DNA of 64,000 nucleotides from Candidatus Heimdallarchaeota archaeon (GTDB taxonomy: Archaea > Asgardarchaeota > Heimdallarchaeia > Heimdallarchaeales > Heimdallarchaeaceae). The notes beneath the pieces are model-generated. The model searched no databases and was not told the origin of the DNA. It worked only from the letters and a program-made list of their open reading frames with translations. Both the position numbers and the translations under genes were made by a program. This document shows, piece after piece, positions 53,176-62,099 of the stretch (position 1 is its first letter; every line of letters starts with the position of its first letter). Location: contig JABCTC010000007.1 in assembly GCA_018238545.1 (NCBI GenBank), positions 32,087 through 96,086 of the forward strand, read 5' to 3'.

Positions 53176-54516
53176 ATGACAGAAACGAAACATGACGTTG
53201 TAATCATCGGCGCAGGAATATTTGGAATGGCTACGGCTTACCACATACTAAAAAATAATGAGAACCTGAAAGTCATGGTTGTAGACAAAGCTGCTTCTGC
53301 TGGTTCTGGTAACACAGCCCAATCAGCAGCAATGTATAGAGATACTTTTTCCTCGGAAGTAAATCTTGTTCTTAGTAGTACTACACGAGATTTCTTCAGA
53401 TATGTGCAAAATGAGTTAGGAGTGAATCTATCCTTAAAAGGCATTACTTATCTGTGGTTAATGGATAGAGTTCAGTTTGAAAGTAACAAACACGCCGTTG
53501 AATCAATGCTTGACAAAAACGTTCGTATAGAGATTCTAGATAAAGATGATATCAAGAAAAAAATACCAGATTTAGTTACAGATTTTGATAATGAAAATGT
53601 AGAATTACTAGGCTTGAAGAATATCGATTATGGCATTCTTGGACGTGATTGTGGGGAACTAGATTCTGACAAAATAACAAGAGATTTTTATGAAAATGAA
53701 TTCAAAAAACTAGGGGGAGAAACACTTTACTCAATAAGGATCAAAAATCTTGTTTTAGAACCCATTGGGGAGAAGCTAGGTATTCCAGGAGAACCTGTAG
53801 GATGGCAAGATAAGAAAATTGGATCAATTGAAACACAAGACGGTAAAAAAATTACATCAGAAATATTCATCCTTGCAACTGGTCCTTGGGCTAATGAATT
53901 ACTTCTACCAATTGGTGTCGATAGCCACTCACTGCCATTAAAGAAATCACTATTCAGAGTTCAAACACCAAGATTGGCTAGTCTTCTGGATAATAAAAAC
54001 TTCAATGAAGAGGAAACAATTCCATTTATCATATTCCCAATCCATGGGATTTATGTCAAGCCTGTGAAATATAACAACAGTGTATGGATTGGTGGAGGTT
54101 CAACAATTGGTCACCCTTATGTTATCTCTCATCCAGATACATTCGAGAAAGAAGAAAATCCATTGGATGATACACAGGCTAATCCCCGAGTTTATGAATA
54201 TGATCAATATCTTGTTCTTTCAGAATATTTACCCGTTCTAAAAAATCAACCATTAACAAACCAGTGGGCTGGTTATTATGCTATGAATACAATGGACAAA
54301 AACCCCGTAGTCTTCAAACCCAATGGTATAAAGGGTTTGATTGTCGTTACTTCTGGATCAGGTAGTGGGATAATGAAAGCAGATGCTGTGGGTAGGATTG
54401 CTGCTGCTCTTTACTGTGGAGAAGAATATGCAAAACTCTTCGGTGGTAAGGAATTCAAAGTTTCAAGACTTGGATTAAAAGCAAGAGATGTGGACAAAGA
54501 GGATTTCGTAATTTAG
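53176..54516 (+). CDS. FAD-dependent amino acid/amine oxidoreductase (DAO family)
   Basis: About 446 residues. N-terminal FAD fingerprint VVIIGAGIFGMATAYHILK with a second SAGSGNTAQSAAMYR motif, and the C-terminal GLIVVTSGSGSGIMKADAVGR. This is the D-amino acid oxidase/sarcosine or glycerol-3-phosphate dehydrogenase-like fold. The exact substrate is unknown. The ATG at 53176 is preferred over an adjacent GTG. Confidence 0.82.
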   Translation: MTETKHDVVIIGAGIFGMATAYHILKNNENLKVMVVDKAASAGSGNTAQSAAMYRDTFSSEVNLVLSSTTRDFFRYVQNELGVNLSLKGITYLWLMDRVQFESNKHAVESMLDKNVRIEILDKDDIKKKIPDLVTDFDNENVELLGLKNIDYGILGRDCGELDSDKITRDFYENEFKKLGGETLYSIRIKNLVLEPIGEKLGIPGEPVGWQDKKIGSIETQDGKKITSEIFILATGPWANELLLPIGVDSHSLPLKKSLFRVQTPRLASLLDNKNFNEEETIPFIIFPIHGIYVKPVKYNNSVWIGGGSTIGHPYVISHPDTFEKEENPLDDTQANPRVYEYDQYLVLSEYLPVLKNQPLTNQWAGYYAMNTMDKNPVVFKPNGIKGLIVVTSGSGSGIMKADAVGRIAAALYCGEEYAKLFGGKEFKVSRLGLKARDVDKEDFVI

Positions 54517-54532
54517 AATCTTCTACCTCTTT

Positions 54533-55336
54533 TCATATCTGGGGAATTTCAAAATCACATTCACTTCTAAGATTTGCTTTAAATCTGTTAACTTTGCGTT
54601 TAATCTTTTCTTCTCCTTCCTCCGTTATTTTTTCTAAATAATTCCAAAAGAGATTTTTCTCTTCTTTTTTAGTAAAATAGGTGGAAATTTGAGAACCTAT
54701 TACTACTGCAGCAGATTTTAGAACATCTATCTTAGGAACCGATTTCGAGTGAACTAAACCATAACCCTCTATTTCCATAACCTGCAATTTCTCTTTATGT
54801 TGAGGATAAACTGAGATCATATGATTAACTGTTTGACAATAGGTATCTTTTAGCTTGAGAGTATATCCAAGTTTCCTAATTTTTAAGATGTAACCTTTTT
54901 GGATTAACTCAATCTGTTTTTTTTTCATTTCATTATAACTGAATGATTTTCCTATGCTCAACCCCTCCATATTGTCTTTCATGATTTCAAAATGATTTTG
55001 GGATAATCTCTCATGAATTAATGCAAGTAGGTTATCAAGAATTGCAAGAAAATAGATTGCTATCTGATTACGCGTAAAATGTTTGTTTTCGTTAATCCTA
55101 TTCACAATTAGTAATAATTGTAAATTCTCGAACTGTGTTACTGCTTGAATAAGAAATTCTTGCGGGATATGATCTTGTAGAATTGAATTTATTTCATCTA
55201 TACAACGTTGAACACGCTCTTCTTGTCTTTCTAAAGCCTTCAAGAATTTTTCTTTAACGTTGACTTGTACATTAATTAGAGAAGAGATTAAATCCTTTTT
55301 TAATGTCTTGTTTTCTTCTCTAATGACATCTACCAT
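54533..55336 (-). CDS. Unrecognised alpha-helical protein
   Basis: 267 residues, predominantly alpha-helical, with charged ends. The middle (HFTRNQIAIYFLAILDNLLALI) reads as helices, and SYNEMKKKQIELIQKGYILKI resembles a helix and wing. No clear family. A TACGCGTA palindrome lies about 40 bases upstream of its start, and a near-identical 17-mer recurs inside the gene. Confidence 0.6.
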   Translation of the reverse strand: MVDVIREENKTLKKDLISSLINVQVNVKEKFLKALERQEERVQRCIDEINSILQDHIPQEFLIQAVTQFENLQLLLIVNRINENKHFTRNQIAIYFLAILDNLLALIHERLSQNHFEIMKDNMEGLSIGKSFSYNEMKKKQIELIQKGYILKIRKLGYTLKLKDTYCQTVNHMISVYPQHKEKLQVMEIEGYGLVHSKSVPKIDVLKSAAVVIGSQISTYFTKKEEKNLFWNYLEKITEEGEEKIKRKVNRFKANLRSECDFEIPQI

Positions 55337-55537
55337 TCTATATCCTCAAACACTAATCCGCAATTTCATTTATATACGCGTAAAATATTTGAAGAAAAAA
55401 TGTTGATTATGCTTATTTAAAAATGTGATTTATCAATTTTCATTCAGAATGGTTTCTAGTAAATGGAAAAACAGAAATGTGAGAAGGAGAATGAAAAAAC
55501 CTCCAACTTCACTCAAGATAATGCTCTTAACACTATT

Positions 55538-56995
55538 TTATACTAATCCTACCTTTTCGTTGAATGATTCTATTAATTCATCAATAGCAGCTGTATGTTG
55601 TTGAATCTGTTTCCAATAATTTGGATCATACCATTGTCGATTTAACTCATCAACGTGTTTTCCTTGTTGTTCTATCCAAGTATAGTACTTCAAATGATGA
55701 ATTCTTTTTCGTTGTAAGTAATTCAATTCCAGCATATTGTCCATTTTTTGCCCTTCTAGTTTTGAGTAATACGCCTTTATTGCATTATCTCGCGAAAAAT
55801 CACCTAGTTTATTTCTTGCTTCAATTAACCTCGATTGATAAAGCTCCATTGAATCTGTAAATACTGTAAAAACTACGTCATCTTCTGTTAATTCATGATA
55901 TTTGGCAAATTTGATGGCCATTAACATATTAGCAATACTTGATATTCCCAGGAGTTGGAGTTTATCAATCACATCTTCATGAATGCCAATTTCCCTTAGA
56001 TATTTGTGTCCACTAGGTTCGTTAAATAATCTCATAAGTTGGAATGTGTCATTATCATCTATAGCTATTACCATATCTGTATTCTTAACATTGTGAATCC
56101 AAGGAATATGTTTATCACCAATTCCTTCAATAGTGTGAGCGCCATAACCATTCAATAACATAGTAGGACATTGTAAAGCTTCACCAGCAGCAATCTTCAA
56201 ATGTGGATGAATTTGTTTAAGATAGTCTCCACAACCTAGAGTTCCAGCTGATCCAGAGGTTAAAACAAGACCTGCAAAGTTCTTTGAGTTATATTTTGTT
56301 TGATACACCTCATCGATTGCATGCCCTGTTATTTCATAATGCCAAAGATAATTACCAAACTCGTCGAACTGGTTAAAAACAAAAATATTCTCTCTGGTTT
56401 TTTTTAATTCCCAAACTTTGTCAAAAATTTCTTTGACATTACTCTCACTACCTGGGGTTTTAATAATCTCTCCAGCAACGGATTGAAGCCATTTAAACCT
56501 CTCTTCTGACATTTCTTCTGGAAGGATTGCAATAGATTCACATGAGAGTAATGTCGCATCATATGCTCCTCCTCGACAGTAATTTCCAGTACTGGGCCAT
56601 ACAGCCTTATGTAATATAGGATTAAATTGTCCTGTAATTAGACTAGGAACTAGACAACCAAAGGTTGCTCCAACTTTGTGTGCTCCTGTCGGGAAAAATT
56701 TTCCAACAAGTGCAATGATTCGAGCTTTTACACCAGTTAATTCAGAAGGAAGTTCAAAATAATTAACACCGTTAAATCCCCCTCCCTTTTCTACTGGCTC
56801 ATTTTTCCAGGTGATTCTAAATAGGTTTCTGGGATGAAAATCCCATAAACCTACATCTTTCAACTCTTCTAAAATGGTTGAAGATATTTTAGTTGGATCT
56901 TTTTGCTGTTCAAACGTTGGAATAATTATATTTCTATCACGCGCTCTTTTAATAGAATCTTCCAGATTTTTATCATTAATAACAAGGTCTATCAT
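55538..56995 (-). CDS. PLP-dependent fold-type II enzyme (cysteine synthase/TrpB-like)
   Basis: About 485 residues. The PLP lysine is in PTGAHKVGAT (about 105-114) and a phosphate-binding loop in SGSAGTLGCGDYL. Regions such as WPSTGNYCRGGAYDA and the late IANMLMAIKFAKYHEL match TrpB/cysteine synthase-like lyases. The specific reaction is unknown. ATG at 56993-56995. It is divergent from the aminotransferase-SCP2 gene. Confidence 0.82.
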   Translation of the reverse strand: MIDLVINDKNLEDSIKRARDRNIIIPTFEQQKDPTKISSTILEELKDVGLWDFHPRNLFRITWKNEPVEKGGGFNGVNYFELPSELTGVKARIIALVGKFFPTGAHKVGATFGCLVPSLITGQFNPILHKAVWPSTGNYCRGGAYDATLLSCESIAILPEEMSEERFKWLQSVAGEIIKTPGSESNVKEIFDKVWELKKTRENIFVFNQFDEFGNYLWHYEITGHAIDEVYQTKYNSKNFAGLVLTSGSAGTLGCGDYLKQIHPHLKIAAGEALQCPTMLLNGYGAHTIEGIGDKHIPWIHNVKNTDMVIAIDDNDTFQLMRLFNEPSGHKYLREIGIHEDVIDKLQLLGISSIANMLMAIKFAKYHELTEDDVVFTVFTDSMELYQSRLIEARNKLGDFSRDNAIKAYYSKLEGQKMDNMLELNYLQRKRIHHLKYYTWIEQQGKHVDELNRQWYDPNYWKQIQQHTAAIDELIESFNEKVGLV

Positions 56996-57144
56996 TAGCA
57001 GCAATAAATATCTAACAATCTTTAATTTTTCGAAATAAGGGAAAAAAGTGAAAATAGTATTAAAACCTAGAATAAATATTTAGAAAAGTCTTTAATTTAC
57101 TGTTTTCCTTTAAGTTATCCATTTGAGATACGAGCTGAAAAAGA

Positions 57145-58902
57145 ATGTCTATTAGTAAACAAAGTCAAGACAATATTTGGATGAATTTGGAGAGACTTAA
57201 ATCTGATATCGTTAAGAAATATGAATCAAAAACTCCTACTTCAAAGAAACATTTTGAAGAAGCTAAGAAGTGGCTTCCTGGAGGAGGCACAAGAAATGTT
57301 GCCCATTTTTTCCCTTATCCTTTTTTCGTTGTTAAAGGCGAAGGTTGTTATCTTTTCGATGCTGATGGCAATGAGTATATTGATGTTCTGAACAGCATGA
57401 CTGTTAATATTCATGGTCATGCTCATCCTGAAATAGTGAAAGCTATGCAGAAACAAGCAAGTAAAGGAACTGCACACGCAGCACCTATGGAACTCCAATA
57501 TGAACTTGCAAAGATTATTTGTGATAGAACTCCTTCTATTGAATTGATGAGATTTTGCAACTCAGGTACAGAAGCAACTATGTTCGCAATTAGAGCAGCA
57601 AGAGAATATACTGGGAAAGACAAAATAATCAAAACTGAAGGAGGTTATCACGGTTCTCACGATTACGTTGAAGTTAATATTACGCCCAATCTTACGGCTG
57701 AAGATATTCCGATAAAATCTGTGGAAAAAGGTGTACCTGAAACAATTCTCCAAGATGTTTTCATTGTACCCTACAATGATTTGAAAACTACTGAGAAAAT
57801 AATGAAAAAACACCATAAGAAAATCGCGGCAATGATTCTTGAACCTATGCTGGGATCGGGTGGAGGCGCAATCGCTACTAAAGAATATCTTCAAGGTTTA
57901 CGTAAATTGACAAAGAAATATAATATATTACTCATTTTCGATGAGGTCATTACTTTCCGTATCTCTACAGGTGGTATTCAGAAATATTATGGTGTAACTC
58001 CTGATCTAACAGCTCTTGGAAAGACAATAGGTGGGGGATTACCTGTCGGAGCTTTTGGTGGAAAACATGAAATAATCGATCAATTTAATCCAACTAAGAA
58101 GGAATTTATCACTCATTCTGGAACATTTAGTGGAAATGCAATGACCATGGTAGCTGGTAAAGCAGCAATGGAATTGTACACTGAATCTGAAGTTGAAAGA
58201 TTGACAAAATTAGGTGATCGATTAAAAAAGGGTTTACGAAAAGTACTGGATGAACTTGAAATCAAAGGTCAAGTTAGTGGATTACAATCTCTAGTTTATG
58301 TATACCTATTTGATGAACCAGTAGTAAATGCACGACAAACTGTTTTCAAACTTATTCCAACGCTAAATTTCTCAAAGTACTTAACTCTTGCATTAGCAAT
58401 AAATGGCATTTATGCAGTTTCTAGGGGAATAACAGCTTTTATTTTATCAACTCCCATGGATGAGAGAGTTGTTGATGAAATAATTTCCAGATACAAGAAA
58501 GCAATGCTAATGGTGTTACCATTGTATAATCAAAGTAAGGTTTACGAAGGCTTCGCATCTATCATTTTTGCTATGCTTAAATCTTTAAACACCAATCCTG
58601 AGTTTCTTAAAAAGCATAAGAATGATAATTACTCTTTGCTTCTAGTGGCTAAAGAAGACCCTAAGGCTATTAAACTGAAAATACAAAACGGTCTTATAGC
58701 TTTTGAGCAAATTGAAAATTCCAAGACAAACATCAAACAAGCTAAAAAAGAATGTGAAGGCGCTATAATAACAACTACCGCTACTTTTATCGGATTTGGA
58801 TCAGGACAAGTGAATCCAATTGGAGCTATCCTAACTGGAAAACTGAAGATAAAGGGATTAAAGTACATTCAAATGTTTACAAAATACTTCAAACTACTTT
58901 GA
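57145..58902 (+). CDS. Class III aminotransferase fused to a C-terminal SCP2-like domain
   Basis: 585 residues. Residues 1-450 are a glutamate-1-semialdehyde aminomutase-like class III aminotransferase: GCYLFDADGNEYIDVLNSMT, CNSGTEATMFAIRAAREYTG, LIFDEVITFR and the PLP lysine in ALGKTIGGGLPVG. After about residue 455 an additional domain ends in NPIGAILTGKLKIKGL, matching sterol carrier protein 2-like domains that bind lipids. A one-chain aminotransferase-SCP2 fusion is unusual, and a lipid-linked or hydrophobic amino substrate is inferred. Confidence 0.8.
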   Translation: MSISKQSQDNIWMNLERLKSDIVKKYESKTPTSKKHFEEAKKWLPGGGTRNVAHFFPYPFFVVKGEGCYLFDADGNEYIDVLNSMTVNIHGHAHPEIVKAMQKQASKGTAHAAPMELQYELAKIICDRTPSIELMRFCNSGTEATMFAIRAAREYTGKDKIIKTEGGYHGSHDYVEVNITPNLTAEDIPIKSVEKGVPETILQDVFIVPYNDLKTTEKIMKKHHKKIAAMILEPMLGSGGGAIATKEYLQGLRKLTKKYNILLIFDEVITFRISTGGIQKYYGVTPDLTALGKTIGGGLPVGAFGGKHEIIDQFNPTKKEFITHSGTFSGNAMTMVAGKAAMELYTESEVERLTKLGDRLKKGLRKVLDELEIKGQVSGLQSLVYVYLFDEPVVNARQTVFKLIPTLNFSKYLTLALAINGIYAVSRGITAFILSTPMDERVVDEIISRYKKAMLMVLPLYNQSKVYEGFASIIFAMLKSLNTNPEFLKKHKNDNYSLLLVAKEDPKAIKLKIQNGLIAFEQIENSKTNIKQAKKECEGAIITTTATFIGFGSGQVNPIGAILTGKLKIKGLKYIQMFTKYFKLL

Positions 58903-59013
58903 TAAACATTTTTTCTCTTTTGTTTTGAAAAATATACTAGTAATTTATTTAATAGTATTTTTCTTCAATGTTTATCATGGTTAGTTTTATGTGCTAGATT
59001 CTTTGTTGGAATA

Positions 59014-59877
59014 ATGAAAATGATGAAGATGAAAAAATATGGTCCTATTGATGTAAAAAAAAGTCGGAAGGATCTTGAAGGACAAGTTTTTCTTTTTAAA
59101 ACACCCAGAAACGTAGAAGTTAAACCAGTTTCTATTGAGGGAATACCTGCAGAATGGTTACTACCAAAAGGATGTCATACTGATCGTGTGATAATCTATC
59201 TTCATGGGGGCTCTTATCATGCTGGATCTTTAAGAACACATCGAGGACTAGCCGCACGTATTGGTATTAATTCAAGCTCCTCAGTTTTGTAATTAGACTA
59301 TCGACTTGCTCCTGAAAACCCTTTTCCTGCTGCAATAGAAGACGTGGTTTCAGTATACAAATGGTTGCTTGAAGTTAAAGGTTTTAATTCAAAGAAAATA
59401 ATTATTTCTGGAGATTCAGCAGGAGGTGGATTGACGCTAACTTCTTTGTTAAAATTGAAGGAAGAAAATCTATCCTTACCTGCCGCAGCAATATGTCTTT
59501 CTCCTGTAACTGATTTTGCCATTACAGGTGAATCCATCAAGACAAAAGCCAAAGAAGATATTATGCTTACGGAAAATGAAATAAGACAATCATTTGAGAT
59601 ATATGCAAAGGGTCAAAGTGTAAAACATCACTTAATTTCTCCTTTGTACGCAGATTTGTCAGGTTTACCTCCTTTGTTGATTCAAACGGGAACTGCAGAG
59701 ATTCTCCTTGATGATTCAACTAGTTTTGCTCAAAAAGCTGTAGAACAAGGTGTAACTGTGGATTTGGATTTGTGGGAAAACATGTTTCATGTTTTTCAGA
59801 TATTTGGTAACCTGATACCAGAAAGCAAAAAAGCTTTGAAGAAGATTGGAGAATTTGCTGAATCTCATTTTTCTTAA
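59014..59877 (+). pseudogene. Hormone-sensitive lipase-type esterase broken by one TAA codon
   Basis: One continuous frame encodes an alpha/beta hydrolase: oxyanion HGGSYHAGS (first part), YRLAPENPFPAA, nucleophile GDSAGGG, and later Asp and His (ILLDDS, ENMFHVFQ). A single TAA at 59290-59292 sits directly before LDYRLAPE, splitting it into 59014-59292 and 59293-59877. All catalytic residues otherwise remain, so the lesion is recent. Readthrough or sequencing error are alternatives. Confidence 0.75.
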
Positions 59878-60000
59878 TCAGCTTTTTTTATTTTAATATG
59901 CCAATTCTAACGTCTTCAAATCTAGTAGGGGCAATTCCATGACCAACATAAGCTGCTATGATGATTCAGATCTCATGTTGTAACTTTTTTTACAATGAAT

Positions 60001-60993
60001 TTATTTATTTTCTAGTTCATCTAATCTTTCTTTAATTTCGGTTTTCCAGATTTTTATACTATAAAGCCATGAAGACATAATCGCCTTTATCCCTCTCTTT
60101 ATCTCAGCAGATGATAGATCGTGAGCTTCATGAGCATTTCTATGTCTTTCTTTAAACGCAACCCTCAAATTAGTCATCATAGGATTTTGTTTAGACCAAA
60201 AATCTCTATCTGTCTTTTTAAGACCATTAGGTTCAACTTTAAATATTTCTCTAATTAGATCATTCAAACTAAGTTTGAAATCCTTTTTTAAAACGTATAA
60301 AATTAGTTTAAGAAAAATTTCAAAACGTAAAGAAAAAAGTAATAGAGATCCGAAGTCATGTGCAGATGAAAGATGCGAATCCCATCCTTTAAAAACATGC
60401 TTTCTAAAGCCTTTTAAAGAACTTTCATTAATCTGTAATCTTACTAACTTCAAAAAAAGATCACATATTTCCTCTTTCTCAACAACTTCTTCAATAATTG
60501 AGTTATCGTAAGGGTTCCTAAATGGCATGCATTCTTTAAGCATAAAGGCTTTTATCGATTCTTCCGAAGTTATTAAGTTAATTCCTTTAAGATTTATTTG
60601 AAAGGTTATTACTGAATATTCAATAAAATCGTATTCATGATCAGTGTTTTCTGGGAGAAATAATTCAAAAATTGCTTTTCTTGAATAAGCTGGAAAAAAC
60701 TTAAATCGAAGATTTATGCACCGTGTCAAATGCTCAAAAGGAACTAAACTCTCATTTAAGTATAGTTCGGAGGAGTTTTGTGTTGTTCGATACTCATCAT
60801 ATAGAAAATGGGGGATCTTAATTCCAATCTGTAAATTTTCTATTTCTCTGTGAGATTTATTGCTAACCTCTAGAAATATTCTTATTTGCTTTTTTGTCAC
60901 TCTTATTCTGTTAGGATAAAGAATCTTGATGAAAACATCTGGTTTCTCAATTTTTTTCGTTTTAAAGAACAAATTTCCAAGATTCCTTATCAT
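60001..60993 (-). CDS. Unrecognised protein with HEPN-like C-terminal domain
   Basis: 330 residues. The N-terminal 140 are beta-rich (Ig-like strand pattern, VFIKILYPNRIRVT, EIENLQIGIKIP). The C-terminal part is helical, and about residues 280-295 contain ERHRNAHEAHD, an R-x4-H motif as in HEPN ribonuclease domains, followed by helices. HEPN domains often belong to defence or RNA-stress systems. It is separated by 18 bases from the next unrecognised gene upstream. No catalysis is shown. Confidence 0.6.
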   Translation of the reverse strand: MIRNLGNLFFKTKKIEKPDVFIKILYPNRIRVTKKQIRIFLEVSNKSHREIENLQIGIKIPHFLYDEYRTTQNSSELYLNESLVPFEHLTRCINLRFKFFPAYSRKAIFELFLPENTDHEYDFIEYSVITFQINLKGINLITSEESIKAFMLKECMPFRNPYDNSIIEEVVEKEEICDLFLKLVRLQINESSLKGFRKHVFKGWDSHLSSAHDFGSLLLFSLRFEIFLKLILYVLKKDFKLSLNDLIREIFKVEPNGLKKTDRDFWSKQNPMMTNLRVAFKERHRNAHEAHDLSSAEIKRGIKAIMSSWLYSIKIWKTEIKERLDELENK

Positions 60994-61011
60994 CGAAACA
61001 TACCTTCCAAA

Positions 61012-61722
61012 TTAATCCAAATATTCCTTTATCGTTTTTTGCCTATTTTTTGGAATCAGGGGAAATACAGTTTCAAAAAATTCTATCAATTCACTAGGGG
61101 ATAAGTTCCTTCGAATTGAAAGATAGTTCTTCTTAAGAGAAAAAGGCACCGTAAATCTATCAAGATCTACTGCCAATGTAATATTCTTTATATCTGAATC
61201 AGAAAAAGCATGTCTGCTATTCATTTCTGTAAATAGTCTATTCATAGCAAAATCCCCTGAAAATGAAATTCGAGATGGTCTACTTCCATCTCTTTGAACA
61301 AAATAAATGCTTCTTACACTTATCCCTTTTTGAAGTTCTTGATTAAAAATTAAAGGTTCAAGATCAAAATTAAACTGTGAAATTGTCTCTAACTGAAGTG
61401 TTTCGCTAACAAGATTCATATATCTATTGGAAATCCAAGCAATTTTCTCGATGTAGTTAATATAAAAAGGTAGGTTTAATAATGGTTTATATTTTATTTC
61501 TCCTTCAAAGGTTTGAATAACTTTACGTCGCTTCATTTCTGTGATAATATACCCACAAATCCATTCGCCAAAATTTTTTAGGTATTGTAATTCATATCTT
61601 TGATTACCAAATTCTCCTGTTTTAACTCTATCTGTTTCTGAATATGAGATTAGTTTTACTAATGAGAAATCTTTCTCATACTGGTTAAAAGGCCAATCTA
61701 CATTCTCTTTTCTAGAGTTCAT
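61012..61722 (-). CDS. Unrecognised protein paired with the HEPN-like gene
   Basis: About 236 residues from the ATG at 61720-61722. Mixed alpha/beta content, no signal or membrane segment, with segments FGEWICGYIITEMKRRK and FALAVDLDRF-like strands (ITLAVDLDRFTVPFS). No family recognised. Tight spacing with the HEPN-like gene suggests one operon and a joint function. Confidence 0.6.
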   Translation of the reverse strand: MNSRKENVDWPFNQYEKDFSLVKLISYSETDRVKTGEFGNQRYELQYLKNFGEWICGYIITEMKRRKVIQTFEGEIKYKPLLNLPFYINYIEKIAWISNRYMNLVSETLQLETISQFNFDLEPLIFNQELQKGISVRSIYFVQRDGSRPSRISFSGDFAMNRLFTEMNSRHAFSDSDIKNITLAVDLDRFTVPFSLKKNYLSIRRNLSPSELIEFFETVFPLIPKNRQKTIKEYLD

Positions 61723-61731
61723 GTCATTCAC

Positions 61732-62099
61732 TTCTCTTCTTTGTATAAAACTGTTTTTAATTTTGGAATACTCTATTGTAGGTGCGATTTACTTTGCAAA
61801 TACATAGTTTGAAAACGTATGCGTGGAATATTTAGATTAGAAATGTGAAAGTAACGATTTCTATCATTTTAAGATCCTTCCTTATTAACAGAATATCATT
61901 AAGGATGCATTACGTATTTTAATTGTAGATAGTTATTAGCTGGTAAACCAACATATTCGATTGGTACTAGCGTTATTACACTGTTATATTGATTCATTTC
62001 ATCTGAGAATACATTTTCTAACTCATTGAACGAATGGGGTAGATTGTAGCCTGTATAAGCTGCTTGTCATTTAAATAGAAAATGCGATATAAACAGTTT
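61732..62099. other. Intergenic stretch with an orphan coding fragment
   Basis: 368 bases. On the minus strand 61899-62066 is an open frame of 55 codons without a start (AAYTGYNLPHSFNELENVFSD to LQLKYVMHP), which reads like the end of a decayed gene. The rest is AT-rich spacer, presumably with the promoter of the gene ending at 61012. Confidence 0.4.

Noticed and set aside
57562..57894. 110-codon minus-strand frame inside the aminotransferase
   Set aside because: Antisense to conserved PLP motifs; cysteine/phenylalanine-rich translation typical of shadow frames.
59888..59960. Short minus-strand AAYVGHGIAP frame as a gene
   Set aside because: Only about 25 codons, preceded by a stop and without a start; recorded only as a possible remnant.
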